Assembly (NCBI GenBank): GCA_013400975.1
Contig: WBMZ01014177.1
Span: 1-64,000, forward strand
Reading direction: 5' to 3'
Length of the DNA stretch: 64,000 nt
From: Atrichornis clamosus
Lineage: Eukaryota; Chordata; Aves; Passeriformes; Menuridae
Positions 1 to 10,700 of this stretch are shown here, piece after piece. Position numbers and translations under genes: made by a program. The notes under the pieces were generated by a model, which was given only the letters and a program-made list of their open reading frames with translations, ran no database searches and was not told the DNA's origin. Position 1 is the first letter of the stretch. The number at the start of each line of letters is the position of its first letter.

Positions 1-540
1 CCCCGCCCCCGCCCGCCGGCCAAGGTGCCCTCCGCCGACCGTACCCACCGGCGGCGGGCGGCCCCGCACCTGCCCCCGCGTCAGTGGGACGGGCCCGGGG
101 ACAGGTACCGGGGACAGGTACCGAGGACGCTGCTGAGGAAGGGCAGGCGGCGCAGGGATGCTCAATTGAGCGCGGCTGCGGCCCTCTGCGCGCAGCGGCG
201 GGGCGGCGCCGGGGCTCGGCACGGCACCGGTGCGCGAAGCAAAGCCCGGAGTCAGGGTGCTGCCAGCGTGTCGGAGAAACGGGGCACCGGCGGGGACCGA
301 GTAACGGGCTTCGGTCATGACATCAGGTCTGGAATTAGACGCGAGAGCACGTGGGCAACAGCGGGGCTGTGCTGGAGAGAGAGGAACCTCCGTGCCGGGG
401 GCGGGAGGATGGTGTCAGACAAAGGGGTGCCGCCGAGGGACGGGGTTGTCAGCAGCCGCGTAAGGGCCTTTCCCCACCCAGACCTGGTGACACAAGCACG
501 ACACTCAACCTTGCACCGTCACCTTCCCGCAGTGGTCACT
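1..540. promoter_or_regulatory. CpG-rich island at the left edge, probable promoter region of the neighbouring gene
   Basis: The first ~340 bases are very rich in G+C and CpG, and this fades into ordinary AT-rich sequence by about 540. The open frames here run through it on the plus strand, as expected for GC-rich DNA, and resemble no protein I know. A 14-bp direct repeat (GGGACAGGTACCG type) lies at about 97-124 and a CACGTG E-box at 348-353. In the conserved vertebrate order the next gene beyond RBM45 is OSBPL6, which here would be transcribed leftward off the window, so this may be its promoter side. The identity of that gene is inferred from synteny, not seen. Confidence 0.5.
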
Positions 541-1800
541 GCGTTAGCTGATTAATCTTTGTCATCCGATAAGGGGAGGTTGTTGCAAAAAGACACATTA
601 TATGTGCTAGAAAGCTGACATAGAAATGACTCCTGGTATGGTTGGTTGGTCTGGGGGGGAGGGGGTGTTTGGTGGGTTTTTTTTGTTTGGTTTTTTTTCC
701 CGTAGATCCATCATCAAAGCTTTTACAACATCCTTGATAGCTTAGACATACCTTTGGAAAGGGGAAGCTGACTGTCTTGTGGAGAGAAGCTACTGAGTGG
801 AACAGGTCACCCTACTGTGGAGCACACAGGTTGCATTCATCTGTCTGGTTAGTGACCCACCTCTGGCAGCCTGGTCCTTCTTCTAGGACCTGGTCACTCC
901 CTGTCCCCTGGGTTGGCACACTGTCCCACTGTCCTGCCCTCCAGAGATGGCTCTGAGGTCTCTCTTAGTAAACTGCACTCTACTGTTTACATACCCCAGC
1001 TTAGCCCTGCTCTCAGGTTCATGGCAACAAGATGGGAAATAGATTTTGTCGTCCAAGAAAATCAATTGAAATCCCTGGAGAACTAGATGCCACTGTCAGC
1101 AAATTTCAATATGAGAATGGGGGGGAAAGGGCTTAGGAGAAAAAAAAAGCAGATTTACAGCATTCTATAAATTATTGAGCCTACACTATTCATTAAGCAA
1201 AGACAAACAGGCTGTATGATGCTGGTTTATGGTTTTCCCATTTTTCAAACTAGCAGTTTCAAATTTGGCAGTATCACTGTGCAAGAAAGGATCATTTTGG
1301 GGACCCTAGCATACAAAAAACCATAGCCATTTTTCTATTAAAGCAGACCTCCATAGAAGGATCCCTTGACACAGTACTTTTTGTGTAACTTCTAGGATAA
1401 GCTTCTTGGAAAAAAAATGCTTTATTCTCTTACAGCTGAACCTGTAAGTCTCATTTTGAATGTGGTTGAATAAAGTTAGGACATTCATTAACGCTTTTTT
1501 TTCTTTTTGATGTTCAGTTTCCAAGAGCTGGACCAGGAAAAACATTAAGCGGGACTCTGGTGGGTGTCAGAGCAAGTTTTCATATAAAATCGACAGAAAG
1601 ATTAAGTAAGAAGCCAGATACATTAGGGAACATGGCTAAAATCGGATTATTAGAGAGTGATGCCTCTACCCGAATTAAGGTGCAAACGAGACAACATGCC
1701 AATAGTACGGATTTTATTTAACAGTAAATGGGGGGGGGGAGGAGGAGGGAGAGAGAGGAATTGAAAAACAGGAGGGGAAAGGGAAGGAATTGACAGAGAC
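541..1800. other. intergenic, no gene seen
   Basis: AT-rich sequence with no coding exon that I recognise. It contains a G/T-rich low-complexity patch at about 640-700, with G-runs at 653-659, 661-665 and 674-676 that could form a quadruplex, and a purine-only stretch at about 1,729-1,800. A minus-strand AATAAA lies at about 1,714-1,719, just left of the GC-rich insert. Confidence 0.6.
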
Positions 1801-1819
1801 ATCACTGTGATAGAAAGAT

Positions 1820-2640
1820 ATCACCACCCCGTTAATCCAGACGGCGTCCCGTTGGTCCTCTTCTTCTGGTCTTCTCGGTGGTGGGGGTCCCGCGAAACGT
1901 GGAGTTCAATGGGTTGACACACGTCGAGGGATCCGTGGGAACGCCGAAGCACCTCCCCTCCATGGGAGGGGATGTTTTACACTGTCTTTTGCAACATTGG
2001 ATCTGTTGCAACGTTGTGGATCCTGTGCAGTCCTTTGGTGCAAGGCCCCCGAAAGGAGTCTGGGGGCGCTTCGGAGGTCTCTGATGGCTTATGACCCCTT
2101 CTAAGACACGAGAGCTGCCTCCCCCCGTCGGCGCAACTGAGCCAGTTGTGCGCTGTCGGAAGGGCTGAACGCCCTCCGGCCTGCGTGTGAACGTCAGTGT
2201 CCCGGGGGAATGGGACCTGCCCCGAGGAGGGGCGGCGGCAGTTTTACAACTGAGCCAGTTTGTGCAGAGGAAGACAGCGGTCATTAAAAGCACCATCCCG
2301 ACGCTGCAGGGTCTGTTTCCTATCTGGCTCAAAACCCAGCTTGTAGCCTCCGGTCACCCCCTCTGTCTTATGCGGACCACAGGCTTCACCGCCACACACA
2401 CAAAAACTCTTCTCCCCTCCTCGGTTGGGGTGGGGACGGTGTGCAAACCTGGCCTCAGCAAATTAGTCTGTGGCTATGGATTCTCCCTGCCAAACCCAGC
2501 TAGAACTGGTTTTCCAGCACAGCTGCTGAGATGGCTTTCCTTGTGCATAGATTCTTCTACCCCAGCCTTGTTACTTCTCCTTAGACATGAGGTAACTGCA
2601 CAATAGTACTACCTTTATCTTATTTCGAGTTCCCATCAGG
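1820..2640. other. GC-rich, CpG-containing insert of unknown origin (possible LTR-retroelement remnant)
   Basis: This block is much richer in G+C and CpG than either flank, with abrupt edges, and it is not beside a recognised gene. Internal near-repeats are visible: a CAACTGAGCCAGTT motif occurs at about 2,133 and again at about 2,248, and a TTGCAAC motif recurs at about 1,990 and 2,005. Immediately left of it is a perfect 6-bp inverted repeat, GTGATA/TATCAC, at 1,807-1,824. A purine tract and a minus-strand AATAAA adjoin the left side. These would suit a degraded endogenous retroviral segment, but I found no TG...CA ends with a target duplication, so the class is unproven. Confidence 0.35.
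1832..2332 (-). CDS. 166-codon open reading frame, unrecognised, with an N-terminal hydrophobic stretch
   Basis: This is an uninterrupted frame with an ATG start inside the GC-rich insert. Residues ~13-27 are hydrophobic and followed by polar, Pro/Arg/Ser-rich sequence, the pattern of a signal peptide. The tail is basic (Arg-rich) and carries several cysteines. I do not recognise the family. It could be a broken piece of an endogenous retroviral gene, or a chance frame, because GC-rich DNA with few stop codons gives long open frames on both strands; a 139-codon plus-strand frame (2,187-2,606) partly overlaps it. Nothing upstream looks like a promoter. It should be treated as a hypothetical or dead frame. 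Confidence 0.2.
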   Translation of the reverse strand: MSQIGNRPCSVGMVLLMTAVFLCTNWLSCKTAAAPPRGRSHSPGTLTFTRRPEGVQPFRQRTTGSVAPTGGGSSRVLEGVISHQRPPKRPQTPFGGLAPKDCTGSTTLQQIQCCKRQCKTSPPMEGRCFGVPTDPSTCVNPLNSTFRGTPTTEKTRRRGPTGRRLD

Positions 2641-2649
2641 TGCCTTAAC

Positions 2650-3955
2650 TCGCAGCCCAACTTCCTGGATTCGGGCAGGGTGGGCTTTGCACAGCTTCTT
2701 TAGACAGTTTGTCCTAGTGGGCAACGTCCTTTGGTGAGCTTACCAGTGTTTAACAAAATTAAGATTTTTATGTCTCTTACAAACATTTAATACCAGGAAT
2801 GTAGTCACTTATTTTTCTTCTAAAAGAAATAAGTAACAGGGTAAGGAGATAGAGGTGTCTTAAGGTCACCATCCAACACCATTTCAGATAAGACTTCTCT
2901 CAACATCTGTGACCTGAAAGAAATAGAAATTCCAGAATACTCTGCTGATAAGTAGCTTGCTTGTTTCTGAACAACTTATTCGTTAATATTCTCTAATGAT
3001 CTTGATAACAAATTCTTAAGTGGCTATTCTACAGAGATTTTTTTTTTTTACTAATTTCCCTGTACTTAAACCAAAGAGAAACAAACATGTAGAAGCACAA
3101 TTAAATATTTTGTTAAAATGATACAGTTATGTGACATAGCTGGTAGATGACAAAGTGCTAGTAAAGTGTATGCACACTGGTACCCTCCACATCTTCTAAG
3201 GCCTTAATTACATAGAACTGTTTCCTAGATAACTGTAGTCATTCCCAATCCTTAATTCAGGCAGCAGGGAAGTTTACTAAATATAAAAGGAAATGTTTAC
3301 TTACCAGCCATATGCTCAGGATAAGCAGCTCTATAGACACTGAAAATATTTACTTTCAGAACCTTAAGAAAATATTTTTATTTTCTCCTATAATAAGCAA
3401 TATTGTTGTTTCTTTGCTATCATTTACTGTTAGTTGTGTGTTTGGCAAAATGGTACCCTTAGGTAGAAGACAGAGGTAGAAGGCATGTTTTTATTTAAGA
3501 TTTTTGCAAATTACACCTTACCTTTTTTGCAAATTCATTGACTTATGCAAAACTGTGAGAATACAGTAGTAATAACCAGTGAACTGGAGTGCTTTGAAGA
3601 AAAAGCATGAAATAGAGCACCAAAGAGCATTAAAGCATGTGTGATAATAAACAAATTAGACAGAGGGAGGCAGTGGCAGGCTCATAGCAGGCACGAACTG
3701 TGGAAGGAGAAAAGCAGGCACCAGCAAGATGGAAACTGGATGTGCCCTAGAGTAAGAGTGTGCCAGAGGATTGAAGAGCCATCTCCAGGAATCAGCACAG
3801 CTGCTAGGACCAACATGAGGTCACCAGATCAACATTCCCTTCCTTTGACAGATACTGACCACCCAACACCACGTTGTTTACTTTCCTCTTTGAGTCCTCC
3901 TTAGGGTCGAATTCCCTAGAATACTTCTGGATGAGCACTGTTGCACCTAAATAGC
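2650..3955. other. intergenic, nothing recognised
   Basis: AT-rich sequence without an exon, RNA gene or repeat that I can name. Confidence 0.5.
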
Positions 3956-3959
3956 CTAA

Positions 3960-4740
3960 AATTACTTGGGTGAAGACAACAAAGTTTCCTGATGATGCAA
4001 AATTACTCATGGTAGGCAAAATTAAAGCTGACTCTGAGCAGCTGTAGAAGGATCTGACAATAGTGAGCAATACGGCAATGAGACGGTGGCTGAAAATCTA
4101 TGTCAATAACTGGAAACTAATGTAAACAGTAATGAAAATAACCCTAACTAAACATATATAATAATGGGCTCTAAATTAGCCTTTATTATTTGGAGTCATT
4201 GTGAGTAGTTTTCTGCAAACATTAGTTTGCTACTCAGCAGTAGTCCAAAAGGCAAATAGTGTTAGAAACTGCTTCAAAAGCAACAGAAAACAAAGCAGAA
4301 AAGCTCATTACAGCCCTATGTAAATCTCTTTGCACTTGAGTGCTATGTATAGTTCTGGTTCCTTCATATGAAAATGTGAAACTAGAAAACTCATGTATGC
4401 AGCTGAAAAAAATATATGCAGAGGTATGGGAATGCATCTGTGTGAGGAGATAATTTCTAGCTGAAGAGAAGACTGAGAAAGAATTGTCTTTTGATCTACA
4501 AAATCCCCAGTGATACATAGGAAAATGACAGGAAACCATCACGTGCTATTTTTCATCACACAAGACTTCAGGGAGACTCAGTAAATTATCAGTCAGCAGT
4601 TTAAAACAACTGGGAAAACTTTTTCATACACTGTTATTAAATCAGATGGCTTGCTTCTATACTACACTATGAAACTGAAGAGACAGATGGTTTTAAGCAG
4701 GGATTACACAAATGAATAAAGTACAGCTGTAGACACAACA
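3960..4740 (+). mobile_element. ancient CR1/L3-like LINE remnant (3' part of ORF2)
   Basis: The order of decayed words follows the 3' half of an old CR1/L3-type ORF2. First comes a fragment equivalent to the region after the reverse-transcriptase FADD motif (about 4,015-4,110). Then comes a stretch equivalent to 'LGVIVD' (about 4,190-4,215), and a part equivalent to 'LYKSLVRPHLEYCVQFW' (about 4,310-4,360). The rest runs to about 4,740. Every frame is broken by stops and indels. The divergence is far greater than in the CR1 copies at 45.5 kb or 22.2 kb, so the insertion is old, probably predating the bird radiation. The assignment rests on recalled consensus sequence. Confidence 0.6.
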
Positions 4741-4749
4741 ATTTGCTTT

Positions 4750-7700
4750 GCAGTTCCTGCTGAAAAGGTGCCTGCCCACTACCTACTAAGAGTTGCCCAA
4801 GACAGGACACTATCTGCCCTGTTTTCCCTGACATCAGTTTCCAGGCACTGCAGAGGAGGATATCAGATTAAACGGACTTTTACACAATCCTGTACAGCCA
4901 TTCAAATGGTTTACTCTTTTCTTTCTGTTCAGTTAGGTTTGAGAAACCAGAGACAAACAGCATCCCTGTGTATGAAAGCATACTCCTGCCTTTCCCCATC
5001 TTCCCTGGGAGTGAAATCAGACTCTTACTTGTTGATCTTTCCATTTGGGTGTTCTTCCACTCCCCTGAAGAGAATTTAGAAAAACTGTTTTTAACTTCTC
5101 AACATTTTGCTCTTCAGTTTCTGTAGTGACAGTCTATATGCACCGGTCTATTCATTTCAGCACCATTTTTTACTACCCTTTGCACCAGACTGGGACAGCA
5201 TGTAGCAGGAGAAATCCTGAAGCAGAACATAAGACGTGCATAGAATATAACAAAGACAATTTCCATATTCATAGATCACCACAAAAATAAAATCTAAACC
5301 ATTCTTGGACATCCCTGAAGAAAAAGGGAAAATTATGTCTTCTCATTGAAGAAACTGGAAAGGGAATAGAAACACCCAGACATGATTTAAAACTGAAGTT
5401 ACATGTAAACATCTTACATAGATAATCACAATTTACAAGAGTTTGATTAAGAATATCCCTATAAGATACAAGCAACCAGAAATCTGAAAAGCAAATCTGA
5501 AACACAGTTTGTCAGAATTCCAAGATTATCTGAAGATAAACATGATAAATCAGCTGGAGTGGTTCAATCTCACATAAACAAAATGTATGTGGTTGATAGT
5601 ATAGTTAACTATCTCCTCTCAAAGATTTTGGCATTAGGTAGTAGCCCCATGGCCTCATCTTCAGCATAGTGAATGATTTCTTTACTGTAGAAAGTAGTCT
5701 CCAAAAGCAAAGCAGTAGACTGCAAAACCAAAGCAGTATAAACACTTTGAGCTATAAATTTTAAACAATAAAGAGAAAGAAATCTCTGGTTGGAAATGTT
5801 GTTACTACAACCCTTATAACCCTGCTGGCTATTACCACCACTCTACTTTCTATTCTAGACTAAGTTCTTTCAAGCTTCAATATTTAAAGGACTTTTCTCT
5901 CAGTAACTCCACTAGAAGAGCTCTAAAAGGGTCACAAGTGGTAGTTTCCTCTTCACTCTTTGAGAACTACCTGATTAATTTATTTTCCCAAAGCAACAAC
6001 AGAGATTACCCAGTTTCAAACAGTTTCAGATGGTCTCCAAGATAAAATTCCAAGAATGCTGTTATATACAGGCATTGAGGCCATCTTTGTGTCCTTGGCC
6101 TTTAAACAGACAAAGAATAACTTACTGTGATACCTGTTTATGGATAACCCAAGTCTAAAATTCTGGCAATAATTTTAAGTAACTTAGCTGGTATATTGTC
6201 ACAGAAAAGAAAGGCAACAAATGTTAATGTCCCCCAGCATTATTACAACAGAAGCAAACTCTAAATAGAAGTGGATTTTGTGGACTTGATTGAAACTTAA
6301 AAACATCAGTGGGTCAAGACATGCACTGCATATTTTCACATACCACTTCCTTTGATTTTGTTTTGCTGATTAAACATAACTTCATTCCTGCTATCCTTAA
6401 ATACAAGAGACACATTAGGAGGGGGATTTAGTGTGCCCAGGAGGATAATCAACATTCTGATACTTAAAATAACTTTCAGCAATCTTGCAATTTTATTTGT
6501 GAAGTTGCTTGTCATTTCAGTTTTAGAAAATATTTCCAGCATATATGTACATTTCTGATAGTTTTGATATCCACATATCTGAATATGCTCTGTTAACATT
6601 GCCCTGTATATTTTAAAATGGCTTCTGAAAAATTTACTCATTTGCACTTTCCAAAGACAGAACCCAGTCAGAAGAGTTGGAAGAATTCCCAGTGAAACTT
6701 CTGTACTCCCACGCTCAGGATTTGTAAACACTTTCTCTAAATATAGAGTAGGTCTGGTCAGCAGTTAACTCTTCAGTCTTAATAAAGTCCTGCAGATATT
6801 GTGTGTTAGCTATTACACGTTAACATTGGATTTGAACACTCCACACTTTATGCTGGATGAAGTCCCACCTTCCCAAGCCCCAGAGTCTGCAGAACTTCAA
6901 GAAAAGTTCACAATAAAGAATGAAGGTTTGGGAGTAGGCAGATGTATACAGTTGAGGCAGATGAAAGGAAAGTCTTATAACAATATTTAGTTAATCTGAC
7001 AGTGCCATGTATAGTTCAAAACAACAGCCTCACCATCTATGAGATATGTGGACTGTGCAGCACTGAAGTGTTATTTTCAAGCTGTGATTTATGATGTTTA
7101 CAAAGCACCAAGGCCATAAAGCCCATCATCCCCCAAAGCACCTCCCCGTTAACACATTTCTAACCAGGCAGAGCAAGCAGCTGAAGTGTGTTTTGTCTTA
7201 TATTCAGCTGCAGACTTCTCTTTGCCCTTGTACCCAGCAGAGCTGCCGGGGCAGAGCTCCAGGCTCCACAGCTTCAGCTGCCAGAGCTGTCGGAGGCGCC
7301 CAGGACGTCCCGTTTCGAGTGTGACACAGCACCAGGCTGGCTGCAGGAGCCTGGTCCTGCCTGCAGCTCCAGCTTCTCTTGCTGGGCTTGTCCCTGTCAA
7401 AAGCAGAGGCTGCGGATGAGACGTTGTGCTGCAAGTTGTTCAGTGAACTCCAGGCAGCTGCAGCTGGGCTGAGCTGTGCCACAGCAAGGAGTAGGAACAG
7501 AACCACCACACAGCACAGGGATGAAGGAGAAATTACCCAAGATCAATGAGCTCAACAGAAAGCATACGATTTTGAAAAAAGTCATATTGCTTTAAAAGTA
7601 ACCCTGGTGCCATAATATTCACTGTGTACTTATGAAATATGCAGGGTGCATGACAATCACAGTATTTCACAATTAAAGAGAAATAAGACACAAAAGAGTG

Positions 7701-10700
7701 ATTCTACTAGAAATTGATACAAGGGCTTCTGTGGTTCATTTGTGATAGACGTCCACCTAAGACTCCAGATCCCTACATACAGGCTAATCTTAAAGCATTT
7801 GGCTTCCAGAGCACCACAGTGCCTCCCATCTCTTCTGTCTTAAGAGCTAAATAATTTGGATTATCCTGCTTTTTCCCAATATCTGAACTGGATTTCCCTC
7901 AGGAACCACTCCCCATGTCTTACCTCCTATCGGACTGTTTTCTATTCTATTTATTGAAATCTGAACTCCTTTTTTTATAATCTTCCCTATTTTTCCTTTG
8001 ATTTGCCTGTCTTTCCCCTGATTCCCTCCCTAGCTCCTGCTCATTATCTCACTCCTAATCTTTTACAAAGAAATTGCAAAAATGCCAAAAAATGGTGTAG
8101 AGAGGTGTTCTGTATGCAGTGTTTTCAGGTATCTCACAGAAAATTTTCATACTGGGTATGACAATTTTAAAACTATTTGGCTAATTCTGCATTTGCAAAA
8201 CTATGAAAAGCCTCAGGAACAGCAAGAAAAAAAAATCATAAATAGGCACATGAGGCTTCTGCAAGCAAAAATAGAACATTTGTATTTCAAAACTAAAAGG
8301 CTATAAAGTAATAAAAGGTTTAAAAAATAATTCAGAGAAAATAGGCAAGTTAAACTAGGGTTTTGTCTTCTCTTAATTACTTTTAAATAAATTATTTGCA
8401 ATTATTTTAATTATTAACTTATATTAAAGAACTTTAAATTACGTGTTTGAAATTGATACACCTAGCAACAACTCTTTATCTGTGAAAAAAACCCAAAACA
8501 CCACAACCTTTTGGTTAAGAAATTCTCTATATAGGTTGGTTATTTTAAGAGTGGGTTAAGATTTGTGTCAGCTTTGAGCTGCAGCCTCCATCCACACACC
8601 TGGAGCCCAGTGACCTCTGCTGGCACCGGGGATTCCTGGCAGCACTCCGGCGTCACCCTCTGTCCCTTCACTATCTCAGTAACTGAACTTGGCATTGTTC
8701 ACCCTCCTTCTTCCTTTGACTTTCTTCACTTTATTTTGAGAAAATGTACCACTATAACAGCAGTTCTAGTCTGACATTCTGTGAAGAACTTGACCAGAAT
8801 TTCTGATGAAGTTTTAAATGAATGTTTAACAAATAAACATAGTAAGTTGAGGAAAGTGGCATGATGGGAATATATGAGTAGTTTTCCTGAATTGAAGCTG
8901 TGCACATAATCACAGCTGTTTTCACCTTCAACAGTTTCCCCTTACATATGATTATTCCTTCTGTCTCTCTTATTGCTACAGTAATTGAAAGAGTGGAGGT
9001 GCCTGGCATCGCAGATGTTAGATGGTCTCTCTGTAGACACAGCAGAAAAAACATGACAAAGTGCCCCCAGTCAGAAAAAGAACCATGAACAGGAAGAATG
9101 AGGAAGGATGCAAGGAAATCCACTTGCACTGTGTATTGCAAACGTGGGCTCTGCCCCCATGTGTGCTGCTCAAGTAGCAGTTTGTGTCACCAAAAGAAAA
9201 GTCTCAGGAGTCCCAGGACCCTGTGAGAACTGCAGTCACTGACTCACAGGTCACATGCAGAATGCACAGCCCTCTTGAGAACAGCCCTTTTTAACTTCAT
9301 TATCAGAAACACCTTAATGTAGACATTCAGGCAACATAAGCAAATTAGTATCTTCCCCCAGGTACACAAACTTGGCCCTATGCTGACCAAGCGGTTGTGA
9401 CTCAATAAATGGATGAAATTATTTCTACTGGACATAATTTAGTGTGATTTTTGAATTATCTCATTTTCAAAAGGTACAAAAGTCTTGTTCAACACCAACA
9501 GAAACTATGGCTGATGAACAGAGCTGAAATCCAAGTCACTTACAGGTAAGCATGCTAAATTCTACTTACCAACATTAAAGTACTGATACTGCATACTGAT
9601 ACCAAAAACCCTATGCAGTTTTGGTCAATTCACTCACCAGCACCTAAAGGAATACGAGTGACACAGGGGTTTTTTTCCAGTACAGGAACCTAATGCCCAT
9701 TCTCACACCAGACTGAGATTTTACTTACCAGTGAAAGGACCTAGAAAAGCAGCATATCAGTAAGGCTATGTAACAAACAGGGAGTGATGAATATCATATC
9801 TAATCAAAAATGTATTTACACAAACTGTTAGTCAAAGAATAGTACATGAATGTTTTCAGGAAATACACCAAACTCTAAGAGCAATAATGTTGTTGCTTTA
9901 AGTATCTTCTAAAAAACTTTTATCAGAATACTACAAAAGACTCCATGTGAATGACTTAATAGCCTGATTCAACAATGACTAAAAGGGAGACCGTTTGCAG
10001 AATTACTTCTTCAGGTATCTTAACTCTCAAGAATGGAAATGGGAAAACTTTATTTTCGAGTTCCAGACCAATTCTCTTCAGTTGCAGACCTGACTAAACA
10101 AGCTTGCAAGGGAGTTCTACAGCCTGAAGCAGGACTGCATGCAGAGCACTGATCTTCCATGTCCTGGGGAGTGCAGTAGTCCACTATTCCCACAGACGTA
10201 ACAATAAAAACAAGATTGAGAACAATTAGGAAACGGTACCCTTCTGTCTACTTTGTAACATCACTTCTGGCTGTAAAGGGTATCTTTTACCCCTCTATGT
10301 GTTGAATGCTTCCTCAAGCAGCTGTTAGGATCATTCCAGCATGACTCTTCTTTCCCATCTTGGATGGTCAAACACTGTCACCAGTTAATTTTTGAGTGTT
10401 TACCCTCCTGGGCATGTTTATATCCCTAAACTCAGTGGTATCCACCTTCAGTGCCACATTAAACTGGGGATCTTGACACAGGAGAGACTCAGAAGAGACC
10501 GAGTCTATCACATAAATGAGAAGTTGGGGTTCTTTTCAACTGACTCTAGAGGGACTCAGCATTTCACTTGGTACTGTGCAGACACACCACACCACACCAC
10601 AGAGGTTCCACAGCACGTCAGTCCCCCTGTGCAAGCACGGTGTCTCTCCATGTTTGCAAAACAGGACTGGTGCTTTCTGAAAATACTGGACACTGCACAC

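Noticed and set aside
1540..2640. Interpretation of the whole left block as a complete minus-strand LTR
   Set aside because: A minus-strand AATAAA and purine tract are present, but I could not find matching TG/CA termini or a target-site duplication.
4234..4542. 102-codon minus-strand frame
   Set aside because: It lies in reverse orientation across the old LINE remnant and has no similarity of its own.
7204..7509. Minus-strand frame of ~101 codons with a hydrophobic, signal-peptide-like start
   Set aside because: The first codon is GTG, there is no in-frame ATG before it, other frames are equally open on both strands in this GC-rich patch, and no family is recognisable.
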